A stretch of 34,152 bases of DNA from a candidate division Zixibacteria bacterium 4484_95. GTDB lineage: Bacteria; Zixibacteria; MSB-5A5; UBA10806; 4484-95. The notes under the pieces are model-generated. The model saw only the letters and a list, made by a program, of their open reading frames with translations. It ran no database searches and was not told the DNA's origin. The position numbers were made by a program, and so were the translations under genes. Each line of letters starts with the position of its first letter. The first letter of the stretch is position 1. This document shows positions 23,812 to 32,659 of the stretch, piece after piece. The stretch spans positions 1-34,152 of the forward strand of contig NATP01000037.1 in assembly GCA_002085375.1 (NCBI GenBank), read 5' to 3'.

Positions 23812-25947
23812 ATGAAAACTTATAAAGGTATTTTAAGTTTTACAATTATATCACTATTAAGTGTTGGAGCTTTGTCCTCATTTGCGGGTGAAATTCCAAA
23901 GGGAAAGCCTGATTATCCGTTCTCCAGGCAAGAGGATATTGTTGATACAATTCACGGTGTACCTGTAGCCGACCCTTACCGATGGTTGGAATATACCGAC
24001 AGCGCCGATGTCCAGACCTGGACCGATAAACAAAATGCACTCACCCGCTCTTATCTTGATAACATACCGGCAAGAGCAAAAATCAGAGCCAGGCTCGAGG
24101 AACTATGGAACTACCCGCGTCAGGGGTTACCTACAAAATGTGATAATCGATATTTTATCATGAAAAACGACGGTCTGCAAAACCACTATGTCCTTTACGC
24201 TAAAAAAACACTGACCGATGAACTTTCACCGGTTATCGACCCCAACACCTGGAGTGCTGATGGCACAACCGCGATGGACTGGTGGACTCCATCAAAAAAC
24301 GGTGACTTTGTTGCATACGGAAAATCGGAAAAAGGTGCCGAACAGGGAGTGCTATATATCAAAAACGTCCTTACAGGCGAGAACCTGCCTGATACCATCA
24401 CCGAGACACGTTACCCGGAACCAGCCTGGCTAAACGACAATTCAGGTTTTTTCTATACAAGACATCCCGCCGAAGGAACTGTTCCCCCTGGTGATGAAAA
24501 TTATTATGAAAAAGTGTATCTCCACAAGCTCGGTGAGAATCCGGAAAACGACGAGTTAATTTTCCAAAGGCCCGATATGAAAGAATTGGGGTTCGGCATG
24601 CAGATTTCAAAAGATGACCGTTACCTGGTAATTTATGGTTACCTCGGTTCAAGCCGCAAAAATGAGGTCTATTTTAAGGACTTAAACAACCATGGCGAAA
24701 TTGATACTTTAATCTCAGGCTTTAACAACTATTACGAAGGCGATATAATCGATAGCATACTTTACCTTCGCACCAACGAAAATGCTCCTAACTTCAAAAT
24801 CATAGCCATAAATCTGAAAAATCCTAATCCTGATAGCGCAAAAGAGATCATCTCTGAATCAGATGACATGTTAAGCAGCTTTGCCATAATCAATAATATG
24901 CTTGTGGTAAAATACCTCCATAACGCCCATTCACGGGTTAAAATTTTCGACATTAACGGCTCTTTTATAAAGGAGCTTGAATTTCCAACCCTTGGTTCAG
25001 TAGGCAAACCAACGGGACGCTGGAAAGATGATGAGATGTTTTTAAGTTTCAGCTCATTTACCTATCCAAGAACAATTTACCGTTATGATTTTAACACCGG
25101 CGTTCTCTCTGAAATTTACAGGGACCCTGTTAAGGTCGACCCCTCCGGTTATGTGACAAAACAGGTCTGGTATAACTCAAAAGATGGCACCCCTGTATCA
25201 ATGTTCATTGTTCACAAAGAAGGGATGAATTTAAATGGTAACAACCCTGCTTTGCTTACAGGCTATGGTGGATTTACCATCAATGAAACTCCTTATTTCT
25301 CCAGTAGCAATTACATCTGGCTGGAAAACGGCGGTATTTTCTGTCTTCCCAATTTACGTGGAGGAGGGGAATATGGCGAGAAGTGGCATCGTGACGGAAT
25401 GCTTGAAAACAAGCAGAATGTTTTCGATGATTTCATCGCCGCTGCTGAATGGCTAATAAGCCAAGGTTACACAAGCCCCGAGAAACTCGCCATCAGGGGT
25501 GGCTCAAATGGCGGCCTGCTGGTGGGCGCCGCCTTGGTGCAGAGACCTGACCTGTTCAAAGCTGTTATCTGCAGTGTCCCGCTTTTGGATATGGTACGCT
25601 ACCACAAATTTCTTATCGCTCGTTACTGGATACCCGAATACGGTAGCTCGGAAGACCCCGAGCAGTTCGAATACATTTATGCCTACTCGCCATACCATCA
25701 TGTTGTCAAGGGCACAGCCTATCCAGCAGTGTTTTTAAAGGCGGGTGAATCCGATATGCGAGTGCATCCATCACATGCCAGAAAGATGGCGGCTGCTTTG
25801 CAAAATGCCACCTCATCTGAAGCACCGATACTTCTCGATATAGAGCGTAAGACCGGTCACGGTCAAGGCCAACCCATCAGCATGCAGATTGAAAAATACG
25901 CCGATAATTATGCGTTTTTATTCTGGCAGTTGGGAATGGGGGAGTAG
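23812..25947 (+). CDS. Secreted S9A prolyl oligopeptidase
   Basis: This serine peptidase cuts short peptides after proline. The start at 23812 is preferred because it begins a signal peptide ('MKTYKGILSFTIISLLSVG...'); an in-frame ATG at 23764 would add 16 residues before it. Ribosome binding sites are weak at both. Numbered from 23812, residues about 30-65 are the start of the seven-bladed propeller region ('HGVPVADPYRWLE') and about 440-711 are the alpha/beta hydrolase domain. The catalytic Ser565 lies in 'IRGGSNGGLL', Asp648 in 'GESDMRVHPSHARK' and His683 in 'KTGHGQGQP'. All three residues of the triad are present. The length of 711 residues is normal. Together with the M14, M20 and M32 enzymes it points to peptide use. 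Confidence 0.94.
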   Translation: MKTYKGILSFTIISLLSVGALSSFAGEIPKGKPDYPFSRQEDIVDTIHGVPVADPYRWLEYTDSADVQTWTDKQNALTRSYLDNIPARAKIRARLEELWNYPRQGLPTKCDNRYFIMKNDGLQNHYVLYAKKTLTDELSPVIDPNTWSADGTTAMDWWTPSKNGDFVAYGKSEKGAEQGVLYIKNVLTGENLPDTITETRYPEPAWLNDNSGFFYTRHPAEGTVPPGDENYYEKVYLHKLGENPENDELIFQRPDMKELGFGMQISKDDRYLVIYGYLGSSRKNEVYFKDLNNHGEIDTLISGFNNYYEGDIIDSILYLRTNENAPNFKIIAINLKNPNPDSAKEIISESDDMLSSFAIINNMLVVKYLHNAHSRVKIFDINGSFIKELEFPTLGSVGKPTGRWKDDEMFLSFSSFTYPRTIYRYDFNTGVLSEIYRDPVKVDPSGYVTKQVWYNSKDGTPVSMFIVHKEGMNLNGNNPALLTGYGGFTINETPYFSSSNYIWLENGGIFCLPNLRGGGEYGEKWHRDGMLENKQNVFDDFIAAAEWLISQGYTSPEKLAIRGGSNGGLLVGAALVQRPDLFKAVICSVPLLDMVRYHKFLIARYWIPEYGSSEDPEQFEYIYAYSPYHHVVKGTAYPAVFLKAGESDMRVHPSHARKMAAALQNATSSEAPILLDIERKTGHGQGQPISMQIEKYADNYAFLFWQLGMGE

Positions 25948-26089
25948 GAATTGAGGTTAGGTTATTGAGGTAAAATCAATAAATAGGGTATAACAAGCAG
26001 GTTTATACGATATTGAAATACAGTCATAAAGCAATAAAATGTATATTTAATAATATGGAAAAATGTCTTTACAACGGTAAGCTATTTTT

Positions 26090-27391
26090 TTAGAAGAACT
26101 TAAGTTTAAACAGATCAAGGATAACATTTATTCCATATGCTGTAAAAGGTAAAATAACTATATCAATTGGATAACGGAATCTTCCTAATGGCCAGTATAC
26201 AGCAGACACTATGGTAAAAACCAAAATTAATCCTAATAAAAAATAAAATGCGGATTTTATTTTTTTTGATTCAAATATTCCAACTCTATATCTCTTATTA
26301 AGAAAAACAATTATTGCAGGAACATAAATAATTAAAAATCCCCCTGAATACACCAAAAATTTCAGGATACTTGATTTTAATGGCCAGAACTTCCACATCC
26401 ATAAGATCTTAAAAAAAACAACCTTCAAATATTCAAATGGGTGCTCTTTGATTGTTTCAAAGGCTTTATGCATAAACATATTTTGGACAGAAAACTCATC
26501 TTCTGGATTATCAACATCCTTTAATAATTCTTTTTCATAATTATAAGTACCTCCAGAAATAAAGGTTAAGCCATGCTTAATCTTACCTGCACTCCCTACC
26601 CAGAAATTTAAACCTGAATTTGATCCCAGAGAAAACTTCCCTAATGTGTAATAGTTTCTTATTGGCCATAGCGAAAATATGATTATATACATCACTATCC
26701 CTGTTATTTCCCAAAAGTTAAGTCTTTTCTTGATTAGGTAACACAAAATGTATAATACGAAAAAAACTAAAATGTAAGGTTTTATTAAACTTGCAAAAGA
26801 CAGGAAAATAAAAAATAATATTTGGTAAAACCCTTTTATTTTTTCAGAAACATTTATTACAAAAAGCCAAAAGCTTGTAATTAAAAGAAAAACGAAAAGT
26901 GGTTCAGTGTAAATACCATTACTCCAGAAAATGGAAAGTGGATAAAATGAATATATCAAGCATGCAATTGAAGCTATTCTAATCGAAAAAAGTTTAGAAG
27001 CTAAATAAAATAAAGGAATAACAGTCAAAGCACTAATCATGATATTTGCTAATACTCCCACATAGATTGAATACCCGAAAACAATAAATATAATAGCTAA
27101 AAATGTTGGGAAACCAGGAGCTCTAAATGCTGTCGGCTTTCCTCCAGATCTACTAAAACCATCACCATTTGCAATACTAACAGCTATTTCTTGATAATCG
27201 AGCTCGTCGCGAATTAAACCTCCACCATCAATAAGCGATCTACGAGCTTGATTCAAATTTTCTTGATTAAAATAATCAATCTTTTTATTTATACCTATAA
27301 CATGAAAAAATGCAATACGTAAAAACAAAGCAAGGATAAAGAAAATTAAAACACAAACAAACTTTTGTTTCTTATTATTATTTTGAACCAT
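26090..27391 (-). CDS. GT39/PMT-like integral membrane glycosyltransferase
   Basis: This protein has about ten hydrophobic helices and a large N-terminal non-membrane loop, as in GT-C enzymes that use polyprenyl-phosphate sugars on the outer face of the membrane. The loop after helix 1 has 'DELDYQEIAVSIANGDGFS' (about 63-81) followed by 'PTAFRAPGFPTFLA' (about 86-99), the acidic-residue loop and 'RxPGYP'-like pattern of ArnT/GT39-like proteins. Other landmarks are 'YTEPLFVFLL' and the C-terminal 'RFRYPIDIVILPF'. Base composition is strikingly AT-rich compared with both neighbours, which suggests recent acquisition. It stands alone on its strand between two spacers. Substrate and acceptor are unknown. 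Confidence 0.82.
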   Translation of the reverse strand: MVQNNNKKQKFVCVLIFFILALFLRIAFFHVIGINKKIDYFNQENLNQARRSLIDGGGLIRDELDYQEIAVSIANGDGFSRSGGKPTAFRAPGFPTFLAIIFIVFGYSIYVGVLANIMISALTVIPLFYLASKLFSIRIASIACLIYSFYPLSIFWSNGIYTEPLFVFLLITSFWLFVINVSEKIKGFYQILFFIFLSFASLIKPYILVFFVLYILCYLIKKRLNFWEITGIVMYIIIFSLWPIRNYYTLGKFSLGSNSGLNFWVGSAGKIKHGLTFISGGTYNYEKELLKDVDNPEDEFSVQNMFMHKAFETIKEHPFEYLKVVFFKILWMWKFWPLKSSILKFLVYSGGFLIIYVPAIIVFLNKRYRVGIFESKKIKSAFYFLLGLILVFTIVSAVYWPLGRFRYPIDIVILPFTAYGINVILDLFKLKFF

Positions 27392-27565
27392 TACTTAAAT
27401 GATATTACATTTTCCCGCTTAAAACGATAACAGATCATATACGTCATATTTTTCCAAATAATAACCCTTTTCAAAAAATTTACTGCTATATAATGATCTA
27501 ACAATAATAGGATAAATACTTATTACTAACATGACGAGTTAAGTCATAAATAGTATAAGGTAAAG

Positions 27566-29083
27566 CTAAATCCCATACAGCATCCCATACTTCTCTTTCA
27601 GATAACTCATCAAGTATTCATGACTCAGTGGCTTACCCGTGACTTCTTTTACCAGATCCGGTGCCCGGTAGCGCATGCCGTGCTTATGGATTTTTTCTCT
27701 CAGCCAGCTTAAAAGGTCTGTGAAAGAGCCATGGCTGAATTGTTCATCAAGATTGCCCAACTCTTCTTTCGCTTTGGCGAAAAATTGTGCGGCATAAAGG
27801 TTGCCAAGCGTATATGTTGGGAAATAGCCTATATAGCCACAGCTCCAATGGACATCCTGAAGACAACCTCTTGCATCATCAGGAGGAACAATACCAAAAT
27901 ACCTTTTGAAATTCTCATTCCAGACACCGGGAACATCATCGGTTTTCAAATCACCAGCAAAAATGGCATGTTCTATCTCGAATCTCAAAAGTATATGAAG
28001 GTTATAGGTAACCTCATCGGCCTCCACACGGATAAGCGATGGCCTAACATCGTTAATGGCAAAATAAAAATCATCCAGTTTAACATCGTTTAAAGATTCC
28101 CAGAAAACCTTTTTAACCCACGGGAAAAAGTAAATCCAGAACGGTTTTGAACGGCCAACAAAATTCTCCCACATGCGAGATTGCGATTCATGAATTCCCA
28201 AAGATACTGATTCGCCCATCGGTAATCCGGCATACTGAGGATCAAGCCCCTGCTCATACAGACCATGACCGGATTCATGTAATACGCCGAAGAAAGCCTG
28301 GCCGAAATGGTTCTGATTGTAACGGGTTGTAATGCGAACATCACCCGGTCCAATGGTGGTGCAAAATGGATGGGTGGTTATATCAAGCCTCCCGCCATTG
28401 TAATCGAAACCGATTGACGCAGAGGCTGTTTTGCTGACAACCTCCTGCTTATCAACGGGGTAATTACGTTCAAGAATCGAAATATCAGGTCTCCTACTCG
28501 AACTGCCAATGGCCTCCACCAATTCAACCAGCTCTTTGCGTAAACCATCAAAAACCTTTTTTATATTCTCAGCCGTCTCTCCCGGCTCGTAATCATCCAG
28601 TAAAGCATCATATCGTTCCTTTTTATATCCTATCGCATCTGCCTGCTGGCGTTTAAGCTCGGTCATCTTTGCCAGCCAGGGTGAAAACATGTGGAAATCA
28701 GACTTCTTCCTAGCCTCAACCCAAGCCTGCTCGGATAGAGTAACAGTCCGGGATATCTCCTCCACCAAAGACTTAGGTAATTTTACTTCTTTGTCATACA
28801 GACGGCGAATCTCACGGACATTTACAGCCGCTGGCGAAAGAGGGTCGTCAACCAGTTCACTGTTTTCGATCTCATTTAAAAGATCGCCGATTTTGGGTGA
28901 TGTGAATTTATCATGGACAATACCAGCCAAAAGTGATTGTTGCTCTGCCCTGTGTGGCGTTCCTTTTTGTGGTATATATGTCCTTTCATCCCATCCCAGC
29001 AAAGAAGAACATGAACGTAAAAGGTGAATCTCTTTGCATAAATCAACAAGTTCCCCCAACGCTTTCTCAGCTTTTCCCGCCAT
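27566..29083 (-). CDS. M32 carboxypeptidase (carboxypeptidase Taq family)
   Basis: This is a cytoplasmic metallocarboxypeptidase that removes C-terminal residues from peptides. The ATG at 29083 is chosen because AAGGAG (minus strand, 29098-29093) lies nine bases upstream; the in-frame TTG at 29104 would place that site inside the gene. Numbered from 29083 the protein has 505 residues, the usual length. The zinc motif is 'HESGH' (269-273) with third ligand E299 in 'GIHESQSR'. Other M32 signatures are 'LGWDERTYIPQKG', 'GDVRITTRYN', 'PMGESVSLG', 'IRVEADEVTYNLHI' and 'GCLQDVHWSCGYIGYFPTY'. It stands alone and nothing suggests loss of function. Confidence 0.95.
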   Translation of the reverse strand: MAGKAEKALGELVDLCKEIHLLRSCSSLLGWDERTYIPQKGTPHRAEQQSLLAGIVHDKFTSPKIGDLLNEIENSELVDDPLSPAAVNVREIRRLYDKEVKLPKSLVEEISRTVTLSEQAWVEARKKSDFHMFSPWLAKMTELKRQQADAIGYKKERYDALLDDYEPGETAENIKKVFDGLRKELVELVEAIGSSSRRPDISILERNYPVDKQEVVSKTASASIGFDYNGGRLDITTHPFCTTIGPGDVRITTRYNQNHFGQAFFGVLHESGHGLYEQGLDPQYAGLPMGESVSLGIHESQSRMWENFVGRSKPFWIYFFPWVKKVFWESLNDVKLDDFYFAINDVRPSLIRVEADEVTYNLHILLRFEIEHAIFAGDLKTDDVPGVWNENFKRYFGIVPPDDARGCLQDVHWSCGYIGYFPTYTLGNLYAAQFFAKAKEELGNLDEQFSHGSFTDLLSWLREKIHKHGMRYRAPDLVKEVTGKPLSHEYLMSYLKEKYGMLYGI

Positions 29084-29229
29084 ATTTAAAAACTCCTTCT
29101 CCAAATTTTATTCAACAGAATCAATTATAAATATAACCTGATTAATAATCAAATACAAAATTCGATATAAGATATTATACATCTTAGAATCTAACTTTGG
29201 AAACTGATGGCTTGTTCAAATAAAAGGAT

Positions 29230-29266
29230 AAAAAAAATAGCCTGGGTAATTGTTATTTCCCAAGCT
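29230..29266 (-). terminator. Rho-independent terminator of the glycerate-solute operon
   Basis: On the minus strand AGCTTGGG (29266-29259) pairs with CCCAGGCT (29246-29239), with one G-T wobble and a 12-nt loop, and is followed by a run of T from 29237 to 29231. It lies about 30 nt after the stop of the phosphatase gene. Confidence 0.85.
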
Positions 29267-29295
29267 TTAAAAACTATAAGCTTATCTAAAACTTA

Positions 29296-30120
29296 TCACT
29301 CCAAGGCTAATTTTTTTATCAACCAATCCACAGCCTCGGCAAAGCCAGCAGGTCCGATACCGGCGGTTATATTCAAGCTCTCAAAAACAACGCTCTCATC
29401 ATAAGTATCATCCGGTCTTCGGACAAGGAATGGATAATCCACAATTTTTAACATCGGCAGGTCGTTACAGGCATCTCCCAGGGCGGCGAACTTGGTTGTA
29501 GGATTCATACTTAAATAAATCTTTTTAACCTGGTCCACCCTATAGCCTTTATCAAAATTTCCCATAATATGATGAAAATGGCCCCCATGCGTATATCTAT
29601 ATCCATGACTTGCGATTTTTTCTCTTAAAGTTTTTAGTTTTTCCGGTGTCTCATCGATAATTACAAAAGCCTCGTCAAACTCTCTTATTTTTGCCAGCTT
29701 TGAATGCTCAAGATTTAGACCGGTTAACTCGGAGACTTCTAAGGCTGTTATCTGGTCAAAGGTTTTAACCTCAATACCTGCCTCTGTCGCTGATTTTAAG
29801 AGCACATTGCGAACATCCCCAATATTTTCATCATAACACAAACACCAGTATGAATCGATCCTCGAAGCGCCCTCGGGAGCTTGAAAATCTTTCACCGGTA
29901 AATACAATCCACCCCCATTTTCGGATATAAAAGGACTGTCGTTATTCAACTCCTTTCTAACCAGTTCCATCTCAGCCCTGCTTTTCCCAGATACAAAGAT
30001 CACCGGTATTTTCAGGCGACGGCATCTCTCAAGACTTGCAAGTGAGACACCGGGTTGATATGTATGTTTATCAAGCAGTGTGCCGTCAAGGTCGGTGAAT
30101 ATTACTAAGTTGTTAGACAT
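29296..30120 (-). CDS. HAD phosphatase of the mannosyl-3-phosphoglycerate phosphatase family
   Basis: This enzyme removes phosphate from a glycosyl-3-phosphoglycerate to release the finished compatible solute. It has HAD motif I 'FTDLDGTLLD' (nucleophile D10, acid D12), motif II 'VIFVSGKSRAE' (S44), lysine K191 in 'FDKGYR' and motif IV 'GDACNDLPML' (D216, D220). The MPGP-specific marks 'SENGGGLY' (66-73) and 'REFDEAF' (146-152) are present. At 274 residues the length is normal. It is the last gene of the operon, 14 nt after the glycosyltransferase stop. Related phosphatases act on mannosyl-, glucosyl- or mannosylglucosyl-phosphoglycerate (MpgP, GpgP, MggB), and sequence alone cannot separate them. 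The neighbouring synthases make a glucosyl or mannosylglucosyl substrate likely. Confidence 0.9.
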   Translation of the reverse strand: MSNNLVIFTDLDGTLLDKHTYQPGVSLASLERCRRLKIPVIFVSGKSRAEMELVRKELNNDSPFISENGGGLYLPVKDFQAPEGASRIDSYWCLCYDENIGDVRNVLLKSATEAGIEVKTFDQITALEVSELTGLNLEHSKLAKIREFDEAFVIIDETPEKLKTLREKIASHGYRYTHGGHFHHIMGNFDKGYRVDQVKKIYLSMNPTTKFAALGDACNDLPMLKIVDYPFLVRRPDDTYDESVVFESLNITAGIGPAGFAEAVDWLIKKLALE

Positions 30121-30134
30121 CTGATGAAAACGGA

Positions 30135-31412
30135 TTAAAGATCTTCGAGTTCAGGGTCTAATTCGTGGTTATTTTCTAAAGGTTTGTCCCATAACTCCAG
30201 AAGGAAGGGTTTGAGATGTTCAAAAACCAGTGCATTTCTCTCGACGAGTCTTTCTGCCTCCGCTGAATTCATGTCACGACTGTGGTTTATAAAGGACGCA
30301 ACCTTCCCATAATAAAGCGGTGTGGATAGTTCGACGAGCTTGTACCTGTTATGCTTCCACTTATGAAACGTGGCAGCAATCTCATATAGTATCTTTGCCC
30401 AATCATCAGGACTAATATATAAATTCTCTGAACGCTGGCGGGAAGCCCTTCTGATAGTTCTAAAAACATCCTCAGAAAATATCTTTCTCCAGAGAACACC
30501 AAAATATTTATACCCAAACTTAAACTTGCGCACAAGCATTTTCAAATCAACCGCTACTGGCTCTGGTTCGATACCCGGATCCTCGCCGAACACCTCAGTT
30601 GGTTCCGAGGATTTTATCTCCTTCCAGAAATTTTCATACTCCTCCATTAAGGCAAACAACGTAGTAATCACCTGACGATACATAGGTGCAAGATGAACTG
30701 CTGGATCTTTGGCATCATGGATTTTTACTCCAAGATGAGACTGGCAGATTTTGAAATTATTAACAATGGCGCTAGTGGTTATCCATATATCAACACCAAA
30801 CTTGGCGATATCGGTCTCCCAGACATCCTGATTCATATAAAAACTGGCACACCTTTTAGAAAAAGCGAAATCACCACCTATAGGCTGACGTATCCTTTTG
30901 CCATATAAAGCCCGCGTAAGATAATAGACTACATTGTTTGTTATAGTGCCGTCATACTTATAACGACAGTAAATAGGAGCAACAAAATCATAATCCTTCT
31001 CGATAACCGGATCAAGCAAATGTTTGACCCAGTCTCCAGTAATGCTTCTAAGGTCAGAGTCAACAACCATGCAGGCTTTGACCGAGAGCCTCGTGGCCAC
31101 TTCGAATATTGAGCGAAGAGCTGTTCCTTTGCCCGCCGGCCCCCGATAGATTGTTACAAGTTTTTCCTGCCATGGTCCTATTGAAGTATTATCGATAACA
31201 TCCCTGGTGTCATCGGTAGAACCGCCATCAGCTAACATAACCACCGAACGAAGGTCTTTATAATGCCGGTGCAAACCCTCCGACACCATCTCAATGACAT
31301 GCCCGATTGTTCTTTCACTGTTGTAGCTTGGTATTCCAATTAAAATATCAGCGCTTTCAATCTGCTCAACCCTTTTAGAAACGTATGGTCGCAGGGAAGT
31401 ATAATACTTCAT
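30135..31412 (-). CDS. GT2/GT81-like glycosyltransferase, candidate second-sugar transferase of a glycerate solute
   Basis: The GT-A fold spans about 20-245: 'ADILIGIPSYNSERTIGHVI' (start of the nucleotide site), 'LADGGSTDDTRD' (61-72), 'GPAGKGTALRSIFE' (91-104) and the metal-binding 'VVDSDLRS' (D118, D120), then 'QPIGGDFAFSKR' (176-187). A mostly helical C-terminal half follows (about 250-425). It lies 8 nt after the glucosyl-3-phosphoglycerate synthase gene and 14 nt before the phosphatase gene. In Persephonella, mannosylglucosyl-3-phosphoglycerate is made by a GT2-type enzyme (MggA) working after GpgS, and this gene is in the right place for that step. That role is inferred from context. 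A second GpgS-like enzyme or an unrelated transferase is possible. GAGGTG precedes the ATG. Confidence 0.8.
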   Translation of the reverse strand: MKYYTSLRPYVSKRVEQIESADILIGIPSYNSERTIGHVIEMVSEGLHRHYKDLRSVVMLADGGSTDDTRDVIDNTSIGPWQEKLVTIYRGPAGKGTALRSIFEVATRLSVKACMVVDSDLRSITGDWVKHLLDPVIEKDYDFVAPIYCRYKYDGTITNNVVYYLTRALYGKRIRQPIGGDFAFSKRCASFYMNQDVWETDIAKFGVDIWITTSAIVNNFKICQSHLGVKIHDAKDPAVHLAPMYRQVITTLFALMEEYENFWKEIKSSEPTEVFGEDPGIEPEPVAVDLKMLVRKFKFGYKYFGVLWRKIFSEDVFRTIRRASRQRSENLYISPDDWAKILYEIAATFHKWKHNRYKLVELSTPLYYGKVASFINHSRDMNSAEAERLVERNALVFEHLKPFLLELWDKPLENNHELDPELEDL

Positions 31413-31420
31413 TATTCACC

Positions 31421-32632
31421 TCACGGACTATTGTCCTGCCTAACTGCTTGCAATAACTTATGGTCAAAATCGGGTATGGCTGAAAAAACCCTGGACCAAT
31501 TCGGGATTTGCGGTGGCCCCATAGGGTCTTCAATTATTATTTCAGCAGCAGTTTGTATGGCTTTAACAAAAACCTCAAGAGCGTATTCCTCCTCGTGAAG
31601 GTCATATTCAAGACCATTTATCATAGCATCACCATGGTATCTGCCTATCATATTCTCAGCAATTTTCTGATAAGCCGCCCTCAAAGTATTGAAAAATCCA
31701 TATGAATAAACTACTCCCTCGCTGGCAAGTATCCTGAACATTGTTTTAGCAATGTCAATCGTCATTTTATTCAAACCTTTCATTTTGTCATCGGCAGATA
31801 ACTCTTGATGTTTATGTTCATAATTTTTACAAAGTTCAGCCTGACAAATCCGTTGTGGCGAACAATTACGATAAACCTCTGCTAATACACCTATCTCTAA
31901 TCCCCAATCAGCCGGGATACGGTTGATACTCGCCAACTCTGTTGTCATAGAAAATTCACCCGCTAAAATATACCTAAAACTATCAAAATATCTAAGAATC
32001 TCCTTATAACCAACAACATTAAAAAGGGCTCTTATCAGGGGAGTCACGAAAAGCCTGGTTACACGACCATACATCCTGTCGGACACCCGGCTGTAATATC
32101 CCTTACAAAACTCATAATCAAGCTTCGTGCAGGCAACCGGATATACTAAACGTCCCAATAGTTCCCTTGAATAAGTCAATATATCGCAGTCATGAAGTAC
32201 TATAACCCGACTTCCCCTTTCGGCCAGGACATAACCGTAAGCCATCCATGCCTGACGACCTTTACCAGCTGGCCCGGGGTCAAGATCATTATCTTTTAGC
32301 TCATCATAGAGCCTCTGAAGACGAGGACCATCGTTCCATAGGACATTTATTCTCTGTGGTAAGCCAGAGAAAAACTTTTTTACTTCCAGAAATTGTTTTT
32401 TTGATGCCGGTCCCAGAGTTAGCACAATTTCACGCAAATATCTCACCCCTTTTAACTCCTCAACAATCTTTCTTAAACCCTCCCCCTGTATCTCCGAATA
32501 AAGTGAGGGCAAAACAAGAGTAATGCCTTTTTTGAAAGAAAATTCCAACAGGTCCTTTTCCAACTTTTCCAGACTAAATTCCCCCAGCCTGTGAAAAGTT
32601 GCCACCGTACCGCTCTGGAAGAAATCACTCAT
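31421..32632 (-). CDS. gpgS: Glucosyl-3-phosphoglycerate synthase (GT81 type)
   Basis: This cytoplasmic enzyme joins glucose from an NDP-glucose to 3-phosphoglycerate, the first committed step to glucosylglycerate. Family landmarks are 'LVLPSLYSEIQG' (39-50), 'NVLWNDGPRLQRL' (96-108), 'GKGRQAWMAYGYVLA' (123-137), the metal site 'LHDCDILTYSRELL' (D148, D150), 'YEFCKGYYSRVSDRMYGRV' (173-191), 'LAGEFSM' and 'DWGLEIGVL'. At 403 residues it matches archaeal and Persephonella-type GpgS in length. GGGAGG precedes the ATG. It follows the glycerate kinase gene by 27 nt and precedes another glycosyltransferase by 8 nt, which supports a single pathway. Glucose rather than mannose is assigned from overall similarity, so it is not proven. 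Confidence 0.85.
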   Translation of the reverse strand: MSDFFQSGTVATFHRLGEFSLEKLEKDLLEFSFKKGITLVLPSLYSEIQGEGLRKIVEELKGVRYLREIVLTLGPASKKQFLEVKKFFSGLPQRINVLWNDGPRLQRLYDELKDNDLDPGPAGKGRQAWMAYGYVLAERGSRVIVLHDCDILTYSRELLGRLVYPVACTKLDYEFCKGYYSRVSDRMYGRVTRLFVTPLIRALFNVVGYKEILRYFDSFRYILAGEFSMTTELASINRIPADWGLEIGVLAEVYRNCSPQRICQAELCKNYEHKHQELSADDKMKGLNKMTIDIAKTMFRILASEGVVYSYGFFNTLRAAYQKIAENMIGRYHGDAMINGLEYDLHEEEYALEVFVKAIQTAAEIIIEDPMGPPQIPNWSRVFSAIPDFDHKLLQAVRQDNSP

Positions 32633-32659
32633 ATTTTCCCTCCCTGTTAATCTTCATAA

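Noticed and set aside
29084-29104. TTG at 29104 as start of the M32 peptidase
   Set aside because: The only good ribosome binding site (AAGGAG) lies downstream of it and fits the ATG at 29083.
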